Assembly (NCBI GenBank): GCA_035690495.1
Contig: DASSKK010000109.1
Span: forward strand, 1 to 64,000
DNA: 64,000 nt
Reading direction: 5' to 3'
Source: DASSKK01 sp035690495
Lineage (GTDB): Bacteria > Actinomycetota > Actinomycetes > Propionibacteriales > Nocardioidaceae
How positions within the stretch are numbered: the stretch's first letter is position 1; each line of letters begins with the position of its first letter. The notes beneath the pieces are model-generated. The model was not told the DNA's origin, searched no databases, and saw only the letters and a list, made by a program, of their open reading frames with translations. The position numbers and the translations under genes were made by a program. Shown piece after piece: positions 56,883-64,000 of the stretch.

Positions 56883-58136
56883 ATGACCTGGGCACAGGCC
56901 TTCGCGCCACTGCGTGAGCGCAACTTCGCGTGGTACTACGCCTCGAACTTCGTCAACCTCGCGGGCTCGATGATGGCCACCATCGCGCTCACGTTCGCGG
57001 TGCTCGACCAGATCGCCCCCGGCTCCGCAACCGCGCTCGGCGAGGTGCTCGCCGCCCGGACCATCCCGATGCTGCTGCTGCTCCTGTTCGGCGGCGTGAT
57101 CGCCGACCGGCTGCCGCGCACGCTGCTGCTGCAGGCGTCCAACCTGCTCTCGGCCGCGACCCAGGGCACGGTGGCCTGGCTGGTGATCACCGGCCAGGCG
57201 GATTTGTGGATGGTGATCGTGCTGCAGGCCGCCAATGGCGCGGTGTCCTCGGTGAGCTTCCCGGCTCTGACCAGCCTGATGCCACAGCTCGTCAAGCGCG
57301 AGCAGCTCCAGCAGGCGAACGCGCTGATGTCGCTGTCGCGAGGCGCACTGACGATCATGGGCCCGTCGGTCAGTGCGCTCCTGGTCGTCACCGTCGGCCC
57401 CGGCTGGGCGCTCGCGGTGGACGCGGCGACTTGGCTCGCCTCAGCGGTGCTGCTGCTCGGCGTACGCATCCCCGCCCGGCCTCGGGAAGCCGCGGCCGCG
57501 GCCGCGAGCCTCATTCGCGAGCTGCGCGAGGGATGGTCCACGTTCACCTCGATCACGTGGCTGTGGCTCGGGGTTGCGGTCTTCGCGGTGCTCAACTTCA
57601 TCCAGGCCGGCGCCTGGTACATGCTCGGGCCAGCGGTCGCCGAGCAGACGGTGGGCCGGCAGGCCTGGGGGCTGATCCTGTCCGCGCAGTCGTTCGGCCT
57701 CGTGGTGATCACCATCGTGCTGCTGCGCGTGACGATCAGGCGGCCGATGTACGCCGGCCTGCTCGCGGCCTCGATCGCGGCGGTGCCGATGGTCGTACTC
57801 GGGGTGGCACCTCATCTGGTGCTGCTGCTGGTGACCGCGTTCCTCAGCGGCGCCGGGCTGGAGACGTTCGGGATCGGCTGGGACACCTCGATCCAGGAGC
57901 ACGTCGACGAGACCATGCTGTCGCGGGCCTACTCCTACGACGCCCTCGGCTCCTACGTCGCGGTGCCGATCGGGCAGCTCGTCTACGGACCCCTGGGGCT
58001 CGTCTTCGGCTATCGCGACGTGCTCGCAGTCAGCGGCCTCGCCTACGGCGCGATCTGCCTGCTGGCGTTGAGCTCCCGGTCGATGCGCACGTTGCGACGT
58101 ACCCCCGCGACGGAGGCCGAACCGGTCGCCGGCTGA
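56883..58136 (+). CDS. MFS transporter, copy 1
   Basis: A 417-residue major facilitator with 10-12 membrane spans, of the MFS_3/enterobactin-exporter-like type. It starts MTWAQAFAPLRERNFAWYY; VIADRLPRTLLLQASNLLSA is the loop 2-3 motif, and MSLSRGALTIMGPSVSALLV follows. The C-terminal half has YSYDALGSYVAVPIGQLVYG. The ATG at 56883 is preferred because GGGGGA precedes it and the paralogue at 61636 starts at the same place. The GTG at 56817 lies 9 nt after TACTCT and is more likely near the transcript start. Substrate unknown. Confidence 0.88.
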   Translation: MTWAQAFAPLRERNFAWYYASNFVNLAGSMMATIALTFAVLDQIAPGSATALGEVLAARTIPMLLLLLFGGVIADRLPRTLLLQASNLLSAATQGTVAWLVITGQADLWMVIVLQAANGAVSSVSFPALTSLMPQLVKREQLQQANALMSLSRGALTIMGPSVSALLVVTVGPGWALAVDAATWLASAVLLLGVRIPARPREAAAAAASLIRELREGWSTFTSITWLWLGVAVFAVLNFIQAGAWYMLGPAVAEQTVGRQAWGLILSAQSFGLVVITIVLLRVTIRRPMYAGLLAASIAAVPMVVLGVAPHLVLLLVTAFLSGAGLETFGIGWDTSIQEHVDETMLSRAYSYDALGSYVAVPIGQLVYGPLGLVFGYRDVLAVSGLAYGAICLLALSSRSMRTLRRTPATEAEPVAG

Positions 58137-58137
58137 G

Positions 58138-59487
58138 CTACCGCACCATCTCGTCGACGGCGCCGAGTGCGTCGTCGATGATCTCGATTCCCGCGACCAG
58201 GTCCTCCTCCCCGATGACGAGCGGCGGGACGACATGGACCCGGTTGAAGTGCGTGAACGGCCAGAGGCCGTTGGCCCTGCAGCGGGCCGCGAACTCGGCC
58301 ATCGGGGCGGCGTCCGGGCCGGAGGCGTTGAACGGCACCAGCATCTGCCGCGTCTCCCGGTCGCGGACCAGCTCGATGGCCCACATCAGGCCGAGGCCGC
58401 GCACCTGGCCCACGCAGGGGTGCCGGTCGGCGAGGTCACGCAGCCTCGGCGCCACGACCGTCTCGCCGAGCCGTCGGACGTGTTCGAGGAGCTGCTCCTT
58501 CTCGAAGGCGTTGATGGAGCCCACGCCCGCGGCGCACGCGAGCGGGTGGCCGGAGTAGGTCAGCCCGCCCGGGTAGGACCGCTTCGCGAACGTCTCGGCG
58601 ACCGCCTGAGAGATCACGACACCACCCAGCGGCACGTAGCCGGAGTTCACGCCCTTGGCGAAGGTGATCAGGTCCGGGGTGACGTCCCAGTGCTGGCAGG
58701 CGAACCACTCCCCCACGCGGCCGAACCCGCTCATCACCTCGTCGCAGATCATCACCACGCCGTACCTGTCGCAGATCTCGCGGACGCCCGCGAGGTAGCC
58801 GTCCGGCGGGACCAGCACGCCGTTCGTCCCGACGATCGTCTCGATCAGGACGCCGGCCACGGTCTGCGGACCCTCCAGGGCGATCACCTGCTCGAGGTGC
58901 CGCAGCGCCAGCTCGCACTCCTGAGCGTCGCTGGTGGCGCCGAACGCGGAGCGGTAGGGGTAGGGGCCGAAGAAGTGCACGATGCCCGGTTCCCCGGGCT
59001 CGTTCGCCCAGCGTCGCGGGTCGCCGGTGGCGGTGATCGAGGCCGCGGTGGCCCCGTGGTAGCTGCGGTACGCCGCGAGGATTTTGTGCCGGCCGGTGTG
59101 CAGCTTGGCCATCCGCATCGCGTGCTCGTTCGCGTCCGCCCCGCCGGTGGTGAAGAACACCTTGTCCAGGTCGCCGGGAGCACGCTCGGCGACCATCGCC
59201 GCGAGCTCTCCGCGTACGTCGTTGGCGAACCCGGGCGCGACCGTGCACAGCCGGCCGGCCTGCTCCTTGATCGCGTCCACGATCGCCGGATGCTGGTGCC
59301 CGAGGTTGGCGTTGACCAGCTGGGAGGCGAAGTCGAGGTACGCCGTACCGCTGTAGTCGTAGAAGCGCACGCCGTCGGCCCGGGCGATCGGCATCGGGTC
59401 GATCAGTTCCTGCGCCGACCACGAGTGGAAGACGTGTGCTCGGTCGTCGGCACGCACGCGTGCCTCGATCTCTGAGGGTGAGCTCAT
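58138..59487 (-). CDS. Class III aminotransferase (omega-amino acid:pyruvate type)
   Basis: A 449-residue PLP enzyme. FHSWSAQELIDPMPIARADG and YDYSGTAYLDFASQLVNANL open it. TTGGADANEHAMRMAK binds PLP phosphate, ICDEVMSGFGRVGEWFACQH holds the PLP Asp, and DLITFAKGVNSGYVPLGGV has the Schiff-base Lys. This type commonly transaminates beta-alanine, 3-aminoisobutyrate or similar amines to semialdehydes, exactly the substrates of the adjacent mmsA product. The start ATG at 59487 is 8 bp downstream of the mmsA stop, so they form an operon. Beta-alanine and 3-aminoisobutyrate are end products of pyrimidine breakdown. Confidence 0.88.
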   Translation of the reverse strand: MSSPSEIEARVRADDRAHVFHSWSAQELIDPMPIARADGVRFYDYSGTAYLDFASQLVNANLGHQHPAIVDAIKEQAGRLCTVAPGFANDVRGELAAMVAERAPGDLDKVFFTTGGADANEHAMRMAKLHTGRHKILAAYRSYHGATAASITATGDPRRWANEPGEPGIVHFFGPYPYRSAFGATSDAQECELALRHLEQVIALEGPQTVAGVLIETIVGTNGVLVPPDGYLAGVREICDRYGVVMICDEVMSGFGRVGEWFACQHWDVTPDLITFAKGVNSGYVPLGGVVISQAVAETFAKRSYPGGLTYSGHPLACAAGVGSINAFEKEQLLEHVRRLGETVVAPRLRDLADRHPCVGQVRGLGLMWAIELVRDRETRQMLVPFNASGPDAAPMAEFAARCRANGLWPFTHFNRVHVVPPLVIGEEDLVAGIEIIDDALGAVDEMVR

Positions 59488-59495
59488 CCGTGCCT

Positions 59496-60980
<1,485 letters not shown>

Positions 60981-61036
60981 CGCTGCTCCTCTCGACGGTC
61001 CACTCGAGGATATCCGCCCCACTGCCCAATAACTGT

Positions 61037-61065
61037 TTGACAGTCTGTCGATCGCGCGCTAGAAC
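61037..61065 (+). promoter_or_regulatory. ArsR-MFS promoter with GACAG-T-CTGTC palindrome
   Basis: TTGACA (61037-61042) and TAGAAC (61060-61065) are separated by 17 bp, a good housekeeping-sigma promoter. The inverted repeat GACAGTCTGTC (61039-61049) overlaps the -35 box and is a candidate operator for the regulator encoded next. Confidence 0.6.
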
Positions 61066-61099
61066 TACCCCCGACGAACTGTTGACGGGTGGAGAAGCG

Positions 61100-61639
61100 A
61101 TGGCCGAGAGCGGGGGCGGTGCCCCGGTGTCGTTCCTGCGCGCGCTCGCGCACCCGACCCGGCTGCAGATCCTGTCGCTGCTCACCGGAGCCCAGATGAG
61201 CGCCGCCGAGATCGCCCGGGAGCTCGACATCACGCATGCGAACGCCTCCTACCACCTGCGCGTGCTGGCCCGGGCCGGAGAGGTCGTCGAGGCCGGCGAG
61301 GAGCACATCCGGGGCGGCGTCGCCAAGCGCTACCGACACCCCTGGGATCGCGAGGACGATGAGCGTCCAACGGACCGCGCCGACGGCGGCAGCCAGGCGA
61401 TGTACATCCAGGCCGTCGCCGACGAGCTGGTCCGCAGGCACGCCGTACGCCGTGAGCGAGGCAAGGGGTATCTGACCGATGCCGAGATGTGGGTGAGCCC
61501 GCAGGTGTGGGACGAGGTGCTCGCACACGCGGCCGAAGCGTCCCGGCTGATCCACAAGAGCGCCCGGCCGCCGCACAGCGAGGGGTGCATTCACGTCAAC
61601 CTGACGCAGGTCGCCTTCGAGATGGGATCGGGCTCATGA
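61100..61639 (+). CDS. ArsR-type winged-helix regulator
   Basis: A 179-residue regulator. The winged helix-turn-helix is at residues about 8-75: FLRALAHPTRLQILSLL, then SAAEIARELDITHANASYHL as recognition helix, and a wing VVEAGEEHIRGGVAKRYRH. The C-terminal ~100 residues are not a metal-binding ArsR tail; no Cys cluster is present (one Cys, in EGCIHVNLTQ), so a small organic or acyl-CoA ligand is more likely than a metal. Divergent from mmsA and overlapping MFS copy 2 (ATGA), so it probably controls both. Confidence 0.82.
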   Translation: MAESGGGAPVSFLRALAHPTRLQILSLLTGAQMSAAEIARELDITHANASYHLRVLARAGEVVEAGEEHIRGGVAKRYRHPWDREDDERPTDRADGGSQAMYIQAVADELVRRHAVRRERGKGYLTDAEMWVSPQVWDEVLAHAAEASRLIHKSARPPHSEGCIHVNLTQVAFEMGSGS

Positions 61640-62886
61640 ACTGGCGGACGTCGTTCGCGCCGCTGCGCGAGGCGAACTTCGCCTGGTACTACGCGGCGAA
61701 CTTCGTAAACATCGCCGGCTCGATGATGGCCGGCGTCGCGCTGACGTTCGCGGTGCTGGACCACATCACGCACTCGCCCACCGCGCTGGGCCAGGTGCTC
61801 GCTGCGCACACGATCCCGATGGTGGTCTTCCTGCTGTTCGGCGGCGTGATCGCCGACCGGCTACCGCGCACGCTGATCCTGCAGGTCTCGAACGTGCTGT
61901 CCGCGCTGACGCAGGGCATCGTCGCATGGCTGGTGCTCACCGACCGCGCCGAGCTGTGGATGATCATCGTCCTGGAGGCTGTCAACGGCACCGTCTCGTC
62001 GGTGAGCTTCCCGGCGCTCGCCAGCATCATGCCCCAGCTGGTCAGGCGCGACCAGCTGCAGCAGGCGAACGCGCTGATGTCGCTCTCGCGCGGCGGCCTG
62101 ACCATCCTCGGACCCACCATCAGCGCGCTGCTGGTGGTCACTGTCGGAGCGGGCTGGGCGCTGGCCGTCGACGCCGCCACCTGGCTGGCCTCCGCGGTCC
62201 TGCTGCTACGAGTCCGGATCCCCGCCAAGGAGCGCGACCCGGATGCCCAGACGTCCACGGCCTGGAACGACCTGCGGGAGGGCTGGACGCTGTTCCGGTC
62301 CACCACCTGGCTGTGGGTGGTCGTGCTTGCGTTCGGCTTCTTGAACGCGATCCACACGGGTGCGTGGTACACCCTCGGGCCGGTGGTGGCCGAGCAGACG
62401 ATCGGCAAGCAGGGCTGGGGATTCGTGCTCTCCGCGGAGTCCGTCGGGCTGCTGGTGATGACCGTCGTCCTGCTGCGGGTGCCGCTGAAACGGCCGCTTC
62501 TGGTGGGGATGGCGGCCATCGCCTTCGAGGCCCTCCCACTGCTGCTGCTCGGGATCGATCCGGTCCTCGTCGTACTGGTGGTGGCAACCTTCCTGGGCGG
62601 GGTCGGCAGCGCCACGTTCGGCATCGGCTGGGACCTGAGCATGCAGGAGCACATCGACCAGACGATGCTCTCGCGCGCCTACTCCTATGACGCGCTCGGG
62701 TCGTTCGTCGCGATGCCGATCGGCCAGCTGGTCGCGGGCCCGCTCGGTGCGGCATTCGGCTTCCGCGACGTCCTGGTCGTCGGCGGCATCAGCTACGCCG
62801 CGATCTGCCTTCTGACACTGGCGTCCCGCTCGGTGCGCACGCTGCGACGGGCTCCCGCCGCGCCGGAGCCGGTCACCGCGGCCTGA
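61636..62886 (+). CDS. MFS transporter, copy 2
   Basis: A 416-residue paralogue of the transporter at 56.9 kb with the same start (MNWRTSFAPLREANFAWYY), loop 2-3 (VIADRLPRTLILQVSNVLSA), middle (MSLSRGGLTILGPTISALLV) and C-terminal YSYDALGSFVAMPIGQLVAG. The two clearly descend from a recent duplication. The ATG overlaps the ArsR-type regulator stop. Its position divergent from mmsA suggests uptake or export of a compound linked to that pathway. Confidence 0.88.
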   Translation: MNWRTSFAPLREANFAWYYAANFVNIAGSMMAGVALTFAVLDHITHSPTALGQVLAAHTIPMVVFLLFGGVIADRLPRTLILQVSNVLSALTQGIVAWLVLTDRAELWMIIVLEAVNGTVSSVSFPALASIMPQLVRRDQLQQANALMSLSRGGLTILGPTISALLVVTVGAGWALAVDAATWLASAVLLLRVRIPAKERDPDAQTSTAWNDLREGWTLFRSTTWLWVVVLAFGFLNAIHTGAWYTLGPVVAEQTIGKQGWGFVLSAESVGLLVMTVVLLRVPLKRPLLVGMAAIAFEALPLLLLGIDPVLVVLVVATFLGGVGSATFGIGWDLSMQEHIDQTMLSRAYSYDALGSFVAMPIGQLVAGPLGAAFGFRDVLVVGGISYAAICLLTLASRSVRTLRRAPAAPEPVTAA

Positions 62887-62899
62887 GCGCCCGCACCGG

Positions 62900-63442
62900 T
62901 CAGGTCCACTTCTCGGCGAGCGTGCGGATCACCGTGAGGTTGCGGTTCGTGCCGGGCGCGAGCGGCTTCTTGAACTCCCCGAAGAACTTCGCCTCGCTCA
63001 TCGGCCCGTCCAGCCACACGTGGACGGCCCGGCCGATCACCAGTCCGGCCTCTCCCGGTGCGTCCCATGCCGCGATGCGTTCCGCTGCCTCTCCGGTCGG
63101 CTGTTCCCCGTCCTTGAACACCGACACGTAGCGCCGTTCGCCCTGCACCCCGTCGTGCGGCGGCGGCGTGGTCGTCGCGTCCTCGTAGACCTGGCGCAGC
63201 TGCTCGGGCGTGAGGATGATCGACGGTACGTCGAAGCCGCACCCTGCCTGCAGCGCCTTTTCGACGTACGCCTCGACCTTGGGCGCCGAGCGCATCGTCG
63301 TGGTGAACCGGACGTTGCCGGTCTGGATGTAGGTCTCGACATCGGTCAACCCCGCGTCGCCCAGGCAGGCGCGCAGGTCGGCCATCTTGTACTGCCGGTT
63401 GCCGACGTTGAGGGCACGCAGGAAGGCGATGTAGCTCGACAT
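62900..63442 (-). CDS. DUF1697 family protein
   Basis: A 180-residue protein of unknown function. MSSYIAFLRALNVGNRQYKM at the N-terminus is the family signature. The rest fits the alpha/beta DUF1697 fold: TDVETYIQTGNVRFTTTMRS, the C-terminal KFFGEFKKPLAPGTNRN, and TVIRTLAEKW. The ATG at 63442 is 7 nt after a CAGGAT box on the minus strand. An ATG at 63451 would add three residues. It ends convergently with MFS copy 2, 13 bp away. Confidence 0.85.
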   Translation of the reverse strand: MSSYIAFLRALNVGNRQYKMADLRACLGDAGLTDVETYIQTGNVRFTTTMRSAPKVEAYVEKALQAGCGFDVPSIILTPEQLRQVYEDATTTPPPHDGVQGERRYVSVFKDGEQPTGEAAERIAAWDAPGEAGLVIGRAVHVWLDGPMSEAKFFGEFKKPLAPGTNRNLTVIRTLAEKWT

Positions 63443-63495
63443 GCCTGCCATCCTGCCCGACGCCGAAGCCCCACGACACCGCGCGGCTCTCGCCG

Positions 63496-63511
63496 TACCC
63501 TGAGACCCATG
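63496..63511 (+). promoter_or_regulatory. Leaderless-type promoter of the TPR protein
   Basis: TACCCT at 63496-63501, 7 nt, then ATG at 63509. Confidence 0.5.
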
Positions 63512-64000
63512 CGGACCGAGCCGGATCTGCTGGCCGAGGCTGCGCAGGACGCGGTGGCCGCGGGCGACTGGGCCGCGGCCCGCGACGCGTTGGCGGTGCT
63601 GGCCGCGCGCGAGCCCTCGGCGCAGACGCTGGCCGACCTGGGCGACGTGCTGTGGTGGCTGGGCGAGACCGACGAGGCGGTCGGCTACTCGGAGCAGGCG
63701 TACGCCGCCTTCCGGCGCCGCGGCGACTCGGCCGCCAGCGCCAGGATCGCGGTCGGGCTGTACCTGATCTACCGGGTGAGCCTCGGCAATGTGGCGGCCG
63801 CCCGCGGCTGGCTGGCCAGGATGGCGCGACTGGTCGCGGAGTCCGATCTCGCCGCGCTGGAGGGCTGGGTGAGGCTGCTTCGTGCCCACGACACCAACGA
63901 CCCGGTGATCGGCGAGCGCCTGGCGACCGACGCACGCAACCTGGCCGCCCGGTTCGGTGACAGTGACCTGGAGCTGTGCGCGCTCAGCCAGCTGGGCGCG
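63509..64000 (+). CDS. TPR-repeat protein, N-terminal part (runs off the window)
   Basis: At least 164 residues, open to the last base. It is all helical with Ala-rich helix-turn-helix repeats: LLAEAAQDAVAAGDWAAARD, ALAVLAAREPSAQTLADLGD, VLWWLGETDEAVGYSEQAYA and ARGWLARMARLVAESDLAAL. These are tetratricopeptide-type units. In actinobacteria, such N-termini often belong to LuxR-type regulators whose DNA-binding domain is at the far C-terminus; that part is outside the window, so the regulator call is only a suggestion. Confidence 0.72.
   Translation, partial: MRTEPDLLAEAAQDAVAAGDWAAARDALAVLAAREPSAQTLADLGDVLWWLGETDEAVGYSEQAYAAFRRRGDSAASARIAVGLYLIYRVSLGNVAAARGWLARMARLVAESDLAALEGWVRLLRAHDTNDPVIGERLATDARNLAARFGDSDLELCALSQLGA

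Overview
The window looks like chromosomal DNA of a high-GC actinobacterium, most likely Nocardioidaceae or a close relative. The reasons are strong G/C bias at third codon positions, many GTG starts, and the gene set: separate biotin-dependent acyl-CoA carboxylase alpha subunit and pyruvate carboxylase, a LpdA-type quinone reductase, and clpS beside pncB and a DUF2017 gene. From memory, several neighbours (maf, accA3, lpdA, deoD, pmmB, add, deoA, cdd) also sit in one block of the Mycobacterium tuberculosis chromosome. The genus is an inference. No rRNA, tRNA or CRISPR array was seen.

Layout. 1-2.5 kb: end of an ISL3-type transposase, a DUF885 peptidase-like gene and maf. 2.5-6.9 kb: dTDP-rhamnose genes rmlA, rmlD, rmlC and rmlB with a GtrA-type membrane protein. 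7-11.5 kb: an acyl-CoA dehydrogenase divergent from a LiuR-like MerR regulator with two matching operators, a membrane protein, a cation/proton antiporter and an acetyltransferase. 11.5-14 kb: a self-overlapping TetR/ABC exporter operon. 14-25 kb: acyl-CoA carboxylase alpha subunit, a small-molecule kinase-like gene, two tandem secreted RTX-like paralogues, pyruvate carboxylase and a secreted SpoIID/LGFP protein. 25-29 kb: a FitAB/VapBC-like toxin-antitoxin pair, lpdA, and an IS630-type element with a broken transposase.

29-48 kb is the metabolic core: nucleoside and deoxynucleoside salvage. It holds purine nucleoside phosphorylase, a phosphosugar mutase, deoxyribose-phosphate aldolase with two aldehyde dehydrogenases (the second lacks the catalytic half), adenosine deaminase, thymidine phosphorylase, cytidine deaminase and a complete BMP-type nucleoside ABC importer. 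The importer, cdd and deoA form one minus-strand operon. Uptake, deamination, phosphorolysis, sugar-phosphate isomerisation and aldol cleavage to acetaldehyde and glyceraldehyde 3-phosphate are therefore all present. A second toxin-antitoxin pair (Phd/VapC type) and a GAF-PP2C phosphatase are interspersed.

48-64 kb: an M20 amidohydrolase and a B12-type acyl-CoA mutase large subunit, a VOC protein, DUF2017, clpS, pncB and pncA (NAD salvage), an acyl-CoA synthetase and an enoyl-CoA hydratase/isomerase. Then come two near-identical MFS transporters flanking an aminotransferase/methylmalonate-semialdehyde dehydrogenase operon with an ArsR-type regulator, a DUF1697 gene, and the start of a TPR-rich protein cut by the window end.

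Three non-coding patterns run through the window. First, about 20 genes start 5-8 nt after a TANNNT -10 box with no Shine-Dalgarno sequence, the arrangement expected of leaderless mRNAs; two divergent pairs share overlapping -10 boxes. Second, a 22-bp tandem repeat family occurs at four intergenic sites, three of them between convergent genes. Third, there are short dispersed repeats, two of which appear to have been absorbed into coding sequences.
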